DNA of 64,000 nt from assembly GCF_951793255.1 (NCBI RefSeq), contig NZ_OX636706.1, positions 889,001 through 953,000 on the forward strand, read 5' to 3'. This stretch comes from Desulfovibrio piger (lineage in GTDB: Bacteria > Desulfobacterota > Desulfovibrionia > Desulfovibrionales > Desulfovibrionaceae). The notes under the pieces were generated by a model. The model worked only from the letters and a program-made list of their open reading frames with translations, did no database searches and had not been told where the DNA came from. Each line of letters begins with the position of its first letter. Within the stretch, counting starts at the first letter, position 1. This document shows positions 60,049 through 64,000 of the stretch, piece by piece. A program made the position numbers and the translations under genes.

Positions 60049-60648
60049 CTACTTGCCGTCCACGATGGCCTTGATCTTGCGGGCCATGGGCTGCACCAGC
60101 TCGCGCATGCTGTTGAGCATGATCTCTTCCGCGGCGCCGCCGGTGGGGATGCCGCTGCGGTTCTGGCTGGAGTTGAGGGTCTCCTTGACCACGCGGCCGC
60201 TGCGGGGCGCCAGACGGTAGGTGGCGCGCATGGAGGTGGCCAGTTCGGTGGCGGAGACTTCACGCAGCCAGGCCTGTTCCACGGTACCGGTGACGATGTA
60301 GTCGGGGTTGCCGCTGCGGGCCTGGTTCTCGTCCATGGCGTAGGAGACCTGCACGCCCTGGCGGCGCAGCTCGTCGGCCAGACCGCGGCTCACCCACTGG
60401 GCCAGGTCGTCGCTGGCCACGAAGGCGCTGCCGTCACGGCGCACGCCGAGGTTGGTGGTGTCCTGACGGTTATCGGTGAAGGGCACCACGGTCACGCGCG
60501 GCGCATTGGGAGCGGGCAGCACGGGATTGACCGCAGGCGCGGGCGAAAGCAGGCGCACGGTATTGCTGGGACCGCAGGCAGTCAGGAACATGGCCAGCAT
60601 GAGCGCCAGCGAAAGGAAAAGAAGGCGTGTGATACGGGCGGATTTCAT
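60049..60648 (-). CDS. Lipoprotein of the YajG-like family
   Basis: 199 residues. Lipobox LTAC at about residue 25 after a hydrophobic signal. The mature part reads VTVVPFTDNRQD, then DLAQWVSRGLADELRRQG and PDYIVTGTVEQAWLRE, the pattern of YajG-like outer-membrane lipoproteins. Its promoter shares a -35 box with the divergent serS. Confidence 0.75.
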   Translation of the reverse strand: MKSARITRLLFLSLALMLAMFLTACGPSNTVRLLSPAPAVNPVLPAPNAPRVTVVPFTDNRQDTTNLGVRRDGSAFVASDDLAQWVSRGLADELRRQGVQVSYAMDENQARSGNPDYIVTGTVEQAWLREVSATELATSMRATYRLAPRSGRVVKETLNSSQNRSGIPTGGAAEEIMLNSMRELVQPMARKIKAIVDGK

Positions 60649-60692
60649 GGCAAGGTCTCGCAGGATAGATGTTTTAAAAAGTTTTGAGACTT

Positions 60693-60744
60693 TTTATATA
60701 CGCAATGCCCTTGTCTTGCAAGGTCTGGGGGCTCGTGGTAGCGT
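60693..60744. promoter_or_regulatory. Divergent promoters sharing one -35 hexamer
   Basis: The self-complementary TTGCAA at 60716-60721 has a 17-base spacer to TATAAA on the minus strand (60693-60698; lipoprotein) and a 17-base spacer to TAGCGT on the plus strand (60739-60744; serS, weak). The two transcripts would compete for the box. Confidence 0.5.
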
Positions 60745-60779
60745 GGCCTCCACATTGCGCATGCTATGCAGGAGTTTTT

Positions 60780-62057
60780 ATGATCGACCTCAAACTGGTG
60801 CAAAAACAGCCCGAAGTGCTGGCCAAGGCCCTGGCCGACCGGCAGTCGCCGCTGAAAGTGGATGAGTTCCTCGAACTGGACGGCCGCCGTCGTGCGTTGC
60901 TGGCCGAAGTGGAAAGCCTGAAACAGCAGCAGAACGCCGCCTCCCGTCAGGTGGCCCAGATCAAGCGTGAAGGCGGGGACGCCTCCCACATGATGGAAGA
61001 ACTGGGCGCCCTGTCGGCCCGCATCAAGGCCCTGGACGTGCAGACCGCCGAAGCCAAGGCCGCTGTGGAAAACTGGCTCATGGGTGTGCCCAACATCCCG
61101 GACGCCAGCGTGCCCGTGGGCAAGGACGAGACCGAGAACGTGGAAGTGCTCCGCTGGGGCACGCCGCGCCAGTTCGATTTCGATATCCGTCAGCACTGGG
61201 AGCTGGGCGGCGCCGCTCTGGATTTCGAGCGCGCCACCCGTCTGGCCGGCAGCCGCTTTGCCCTGTACATGGGCTGGGCCGCCCGTCTGGACCGCGCCCT
61301 GGTCAACTTCTTCCTGGACCAGCATGTGAAGCACGAGGACTACATCGAAGTCTGTCCTCCCTTCATGGTCAACCGCGCCACCATGACCGGCACGGGCCAG
61401 CTGCCCAAGTTCGAGGAAGACCTCTTCAAGATGCCCGCCTGGGACTACTACCTCATCCCCACCGCCGAGGTGCCCCTGACCAACATCCACGCCGGTGAGG
61501 TGCTGGACGAAGCCGACCTGCCCCGCGCCTACTGCGCCGCCACGCCCTGCTTCCGTTCCGAAGCCGGTGCCGCCGGCAAGGACACGCGCGGCCTGATCCG
61601 CCTGCACCAGTTCACCAAGGTGGAGATGGTGCGTTTTGCCCATCCTGACGACAGCTTCAACCAGCTGGAGATTATGGTGGGCCATGCCCGCACCCTGCTG
61701 GAAAAGCTGGAGCTGCCCTACCGCGTCATCACCCTGTGCACGGGCGACATGGGCTTCGGTTCCGCCAAGACCTACGACCTGGAAGTCTGGCTGCCTGCCC
61801 AGAACACCTACCGCGAGATCTCCTCCTGCTCCAATTGCATCGATTTCCAGGCCCGCCGTGCGGACATCCGCTTCAAGCCCAAGGGCGGCAAGAGCACCTA
61901 CTGCCACACCCTCAACGGTTCCGGTCTGCCCACCGGCCGCGCCATGGCCGCCATCCTGGAGAACGGCCAGCAGAAGGACGGCAGCATCGTGCTGCCCAAG
62001 GCCCTGGTGCCCTACATGGACGGCGTGGAAGTCATCGAGCCTGCGGGCAAGAAGTAG
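60780..62057 (+). CDS. serS: Seryl-tRNA synthetase
   Basis: 425 residues. The long N-terminal coiled-coil arm that holds the tRNA extra arm lies at about 30-100 ([21 protein letters not shown]). The class II core has [13 protein letters not shown], motif 2 [22 protein letters not shown] and motif 3 [19 protein letters not shown] precedes the ATG. It is also expected to charge tRNA-Sec if the organism makes selenoproteins. Confidence 0.97.
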   Translation: MIDLKLVQKQPEVLAKALADRQSPLKVDEFLELDGRRRALLAEVESLKQQQNAASRQVAQIKREGGDASHMMEELGALSARIKALDVQTAEAKAAVENWLMGVPNIPDASVPVGKDETENVEVLRWGTPRQFDFDIRQHWELGGAALDFERATRLAGSRFALYMGWAARLDRALVNFFLDQHVKHEDYIEVCPPFMVNRATMTGTGQLPKFEEDLFKMPAWDYYLIPTAEVPLTNIHAGEVLDEADLPRAYCAATPCFRSEAGAAGKDTRGLIRLHQFTKVEMVRFAHPDDSFNQLEIMVGHARTLLEKLELPYRVITLCTGDMGFGSAKTYDLEVWLPAQNTYREISSCSNCIDFQARRADIRFKPKGGKSTYCHTLNGSGLPTGRAMAAILENGQQKDGSIVLPKALVPYMDGVEVIEPAGKK

Positions 62058-62082
62058 TCCACAGCCGAACAGCGAATCTGAC

Positions 62083-62118
62083 AAGGCGGTGTCCCTGCGC
62101 GGGATGCCGCCTTTTTTC
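62083..62118 (+). terminator. serS terminator
   Basis: Stem AAGGCGGTGTCCC / GGGATGCCGCCTT (two mismatches), CTTTTTTCG tail. Confidence 0.8.
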
Positions 62119-62439
62119 GTGCCCGTGCTGCGGAAAACGCCGGGCCCGCTGGGGAAGCGGGCAGCCCTGTCCTGTGGAGGGCCGGGATGCAGCGGGGGAA
62201 GGGTGGGGATACTTGCAGTGCCGGTCGTGGGGCAGGCGGTCCGCCGGGAGCCGTATGGTGCGGGATCGGGGCCGCGCAGGCTTTTTTAAGGATCGGAAGG
62301 CGGAAAGGGCCGGGAAAGCGCTTTGCCCGAAGCCGGGCGTGCCGCAGGGCGTCGTGCAGTCCTTACCTTCGGAGGGGGGGGCCGGGTGCGCAGCAGGGCG
62401 GGGAAAGGCGGGACACGCGGCCGCTGTCCGGTCGCGTAT

Positions 62440-62473
62440 AAAAAAAGCGGCCTGCCGCATGCGCGGCAGGCCG
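62440..62473 (-). terminator. hsp20 terminator
   Basis: An 11-bp stem CGGCCTGCCGC / GCGGCAGGCCG with ATGC loop and a T-run on the minus strand. Confidence 0.85.
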
Positions 62474-62547
62474 TGGAGTCCGCCCGTTGCGGGCGGTCCG
62501 GCTCCCCGAGGAGTGGGAACCGGAGGAGGGTCCTTCAAGAGGGGGGA

Positions 62548-63084
62548 TTACTGTTTCTGCACCGTGATGGAACGGGCGGCGGGGGCTTCAGGCTGTTTGC
62601 GGGGGATGACGATGGTCAGCACACCGTTCTTGTGGCTGGCGCTGATGTTTTCCACATCAGCATCTTCAGCCAGGCCGATCTGGCGGCAGAAGGAGCCGTA
62701 GACGCGTTCCTGCACATGGCAGACGGGTTCCTTGGCTTCCGCCTTTTCGCCTTCGGCGGCAGGGGCGGCGCAGCTTTCCATCTTCTTTTCACCTTCAACG
62801 GTCAGCATGCCGTCACGGACTTCGACCTTGACCTCATCGGGGTCCACACCGGGCACTTCCATGTGGATGGTGTAGGCCTTGTCGTCGCTGTGGATGTCCA
62901 GGCTGGGACGGATGTCGGCCTGCGGCTTGTCCATCAGGCTGGTCGGCCAGCCGGGCGTGAAGAAACCATTGAACAGACGGTCGATATCGTGATGCAGGCG
63001 GTCCAGGGGCTGGAAGCTCTGTTCGGGCTGCTGGGCGTTGCGGGGAGAGAACCAATGCTGGGGATATACACGGATAAGGCTCAT
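62548..63084 (-). CDS. Small heat shock protein, Hsp20/alpha-crystallin family
   Basis: 178 residues. The ATG at 63084 follows AGGAGG. The alpha-crystallin domain is seen in PSLDIHSDDKAYTIHMEVPG, EVKVEVRDGMLTVEGEKK and the GVLTIVIPRK strand; the C-terminus carries the motif ITVQKQ. It binds unfolding proteins in an ATP-independent way. A charged Ala/Glu insertion in the loop makes it a little longer than typical. An inverted repeat stands upstream at 63110-63149. Confidence 0.93.
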   Translation of the reverse strand: MSLIRVYPQHWFSPRNAQQPEQSFQPLDRLHHDIDRLFNGFFTPGWPTSLMDKPQADIRPSLDIHSDDKAYTIHMEVPGVDPDEVKVEVRDGMLTVEGEKKMESCAAPAAEGEKAEAKEPVCHVQERVYGSFCRQIGLAEDADVENISASHKNGVLTIVIPRKQPEAPAARSITVQKQ

Positions 63085-63298
63085 TTCAATGCCTCCTGAT
63101 ATTTTTCCTTGTTGACATAGAAGTAAGGTGGGACGGCTAGTTGTCAACATGCTGTGGAAAACTTTTTCCAAAAATGGGGAAAGGTAGCCCCATGCGCTTC
63201 GACCATACGTTTTGGTCTGTTCCCGGCAGCCTGGGAGGTTTCCGGTTTTTATGGCCGGGGATTGCCAAACGTGGGAGGCGGGCGTATGGTGGCTCCAT
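63085..63298. other. hsp20 / riboswitch divergent upstream region
   Basis: Contains the inverted repeat at 63110-63149 and a wider pair of arms, ACCATACG (63202) and CGTATGGT (63283). No gene is seen. Promoters for either side were not decisively recognised. Confidence 0.4.
63110..63149. promoter_or_regulatory. Inverted repeat TGTTGACA-N24-TGTCAACA upstream of hsp20
   Basis: Perfect 8-bp arms with 24 bases between, each arm including a TTGACA (-35-like) hexamer, one per strand. Not CIRCE. Could be paired divergent promoters or a regulator site. Confidence 0.35.
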
Positions 63299-63444
63299 TC
63301 TCAGGGCGGGGTGCAAGTCCCCACCGGCGGTGATGGCGGTTTTCCGCATGAGCCCGCGAGCGCCGTACCATGCAACGTGGTGCGGGTCAGCAGATACCGG
63401 TGAGATCCCGGAGCCGACGGTAACAGTCCGGATGAAAGAGAACG
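63299..63444 (+). ncRNA. FMN riboswitch (RFN element)
   Basis: All conserved segments are present in order: TCAGGGCGGGGTGCAAGTCC, CCACCGGCGGTGAT, the AGCCCGCGAGCG segment, GCAGATACCGGTGAGATCC, CGGAGCCGACGGTAACAGTC, CGGATGAAAGAGAACG. FMN binding would lower expression of the following ribB. The stretch after it (63453-63510) has complementary arms (CTGCCGTG...CACGGCAG) that could form the expression platform, and the ribB ribosome site lies 100 bases further on. Confidence 0.95.
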
Positions 63445-63567
63445 GTTCGTTTTTCTGCCGTGTGGGGCGCAAAAAAGGACGGTCTTGGCGGCCGCCCCGC
63501 AGCGCGCACGGCAGCCGTGCCCTGATGCACATCTTCCGGTCCGTCCGGGCCGATCAAGGAGACGATG

Positions 63568-64000
63568 ATGCATCAGTCCCCCGATATCCTGGCTTCTTTT
63601 GGTGATTGGGAAACGCGTATGGAACGCGCCCTGGCATCCGTGCGTGCGGGCAGGGGCGTCCTGGTGGTGGACGACGAGGATCGCGAGAACGAAGGCGACC
63701 TCATCTATCCCGCCCACAGCCTGACCGATGCGCAGATGGCCCGCCTCATCCGCCATTGCAGCGGCATCGTGTGCCTGTGCCTTACCGACGAGCGCGCCAC
63801 CCGCCTGGGCCTGCCGCCCATGGTGGCCCACAACACCAATACCCAGCAGACCGCTTTCACCATCTCCATCGAGGCCGCCGAGGGCGTGACCACCGGCGTT
63901 TCCGCCGCCGACAGGGTGACCACCGTCAAGGCCGCCGTGGCCGAGGGCGCGCGTCCCGAGGACCTGCGCCATCCCGGCCATGTGTTCCCGCTGCGGGCCC
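63568..64000 (+). CDS. ribB: 3,4-dihydroxy-2-butanone-4-phosphate synthase (partial)
   Basis: 144 residues seen; it runs off the right edge. The DHBP synthase signature is [17 protein letters not shown] (acidic metal-binding pair and catalytic Glu), followed by [16 protein letters not shown] and the HTDFT-like [16 protein letters not shown] variant. It converts ribulose 5-phosphate to a C4 unit for riboflavin. Two ATGs (63565, 63568) are in frame; AAGGAG spacing favours the second. The C-terminal GTP cyclohydrolase II half of RibBA cannot be judged. Confidence 0.93.
   Translation, partial: MHQSPDILASFGDWETRMERALASVRAGRGVLVVDDEDRENEGDLIYPAHSLTDAQMARLIRHCSGIVCLCLTDERATRLGLPPMVAHNTNTQQTAFTISIEAAEGVTTGVSAADRVTTVKAAVAEGARPEDLRHPGHVFPLRA

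Larger units (their letters stand above)
62058..62547. other. Gene-free stretch between serS and hsp20
   Basis: 490 bases, only the two terminators (62083 and 62440). No gene or RNA was recognised. Confidence 0.5.

Overview
The window is a GC-rich chromosomal segment from a sulfate-reducing deltaproteobacterium of the Desulfovibrio group. The evidence is the NrfH/NrfA cytochrome c nitrite reductase, LarB, a DUF116 protein, several small zinc-ribbon proteins, and the dnaA-dnaN-gyrB-gyrA order. A host-associated Desulfovibrio is plausible, but species cannot be fixed from sequence alone. No rRNA, tRNA or CRISPR array was seen.

Layout. 1-6.3 kb: a partial PpiD/SurA-type foldase (minus), larB (plus), then a class I type III secretion chaperone followed by an 846-residue unrecognised protein that looks like its effector. 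6.6-9.6 kb: an M23 peptidase (minus) and an MFS transporter (plus). 9.8-17.9 kb: the replication cluster dnaA-dnaN-gyrB-(small membrane protein)-gyrA; the DnaA is divergent. 18.2-24.2 kb: a tightly packed housekeeping run purF-hisS-aspS-def-fmt. 24.6-27 kb: a metal P-type ATPase and a CsoR repressor, with an operator lying inside the ATPase promoter. 27.5-32.6 kb: DUF116 protein, rsmB, parB, a zinc-ribbon gene and parA, with twin parS sites upstream of parA. 32.8-35.1 kb: a single-domain response regulator, a DsbA-like oxidoreductase and an NlpC/P60 lipoprotein. 35.6-42.4 kb: nrfHA (minus) divergent from a hybrid histidine kinase with a CxxCH motif and a sigma-54 activator; the shared intergenic region carries a sigma-54 promoter and repeated sites. 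42.6-44.1 kb: two identical IS200-type elements in direct tandem plus a decayed third end. 44.2-48.1 kb: a surface-polysaccharide group (DegT aminotransferase, GtrA broken by an amber codon, GT2 glycosyltransferase) and an EamA transporter. 48.2-50.7 kb: a zinc-ribbon protein and mutL. 51-54.3 kb: a Zn/Cd ATPase and its divergent MerR/CadR-type regulator. 54.5-58.5 kb: polyprenyl sugar transferase, GT4 glycosyltransferase and UDP-sugar epimerase. 59-64 kb: apt, two uncharacterised genes, serS, hsp20, and an FMN riboswitch leading into a partial ribB.

How it fits together. Chromosome replication (dnaA, dnaN, gyrase) and segregation (parA, parB, parS) genes lie within about 23 kb, so the window spans the origin region, although no clear DnaA-box cluster was found. 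Nitrite reduction has a linked heme-type sensor kinase and a sigma-54 activator. Two metal efflux pumps each have a matching regulator and a readable operator. The most novel material is the isolated type III chaperone/effector pair, the detailed nrf control region, the GtrA-glycosyltransferase frame with an internal stop, the tandem IS200 copies, and a dispersed hairpin repeat family.
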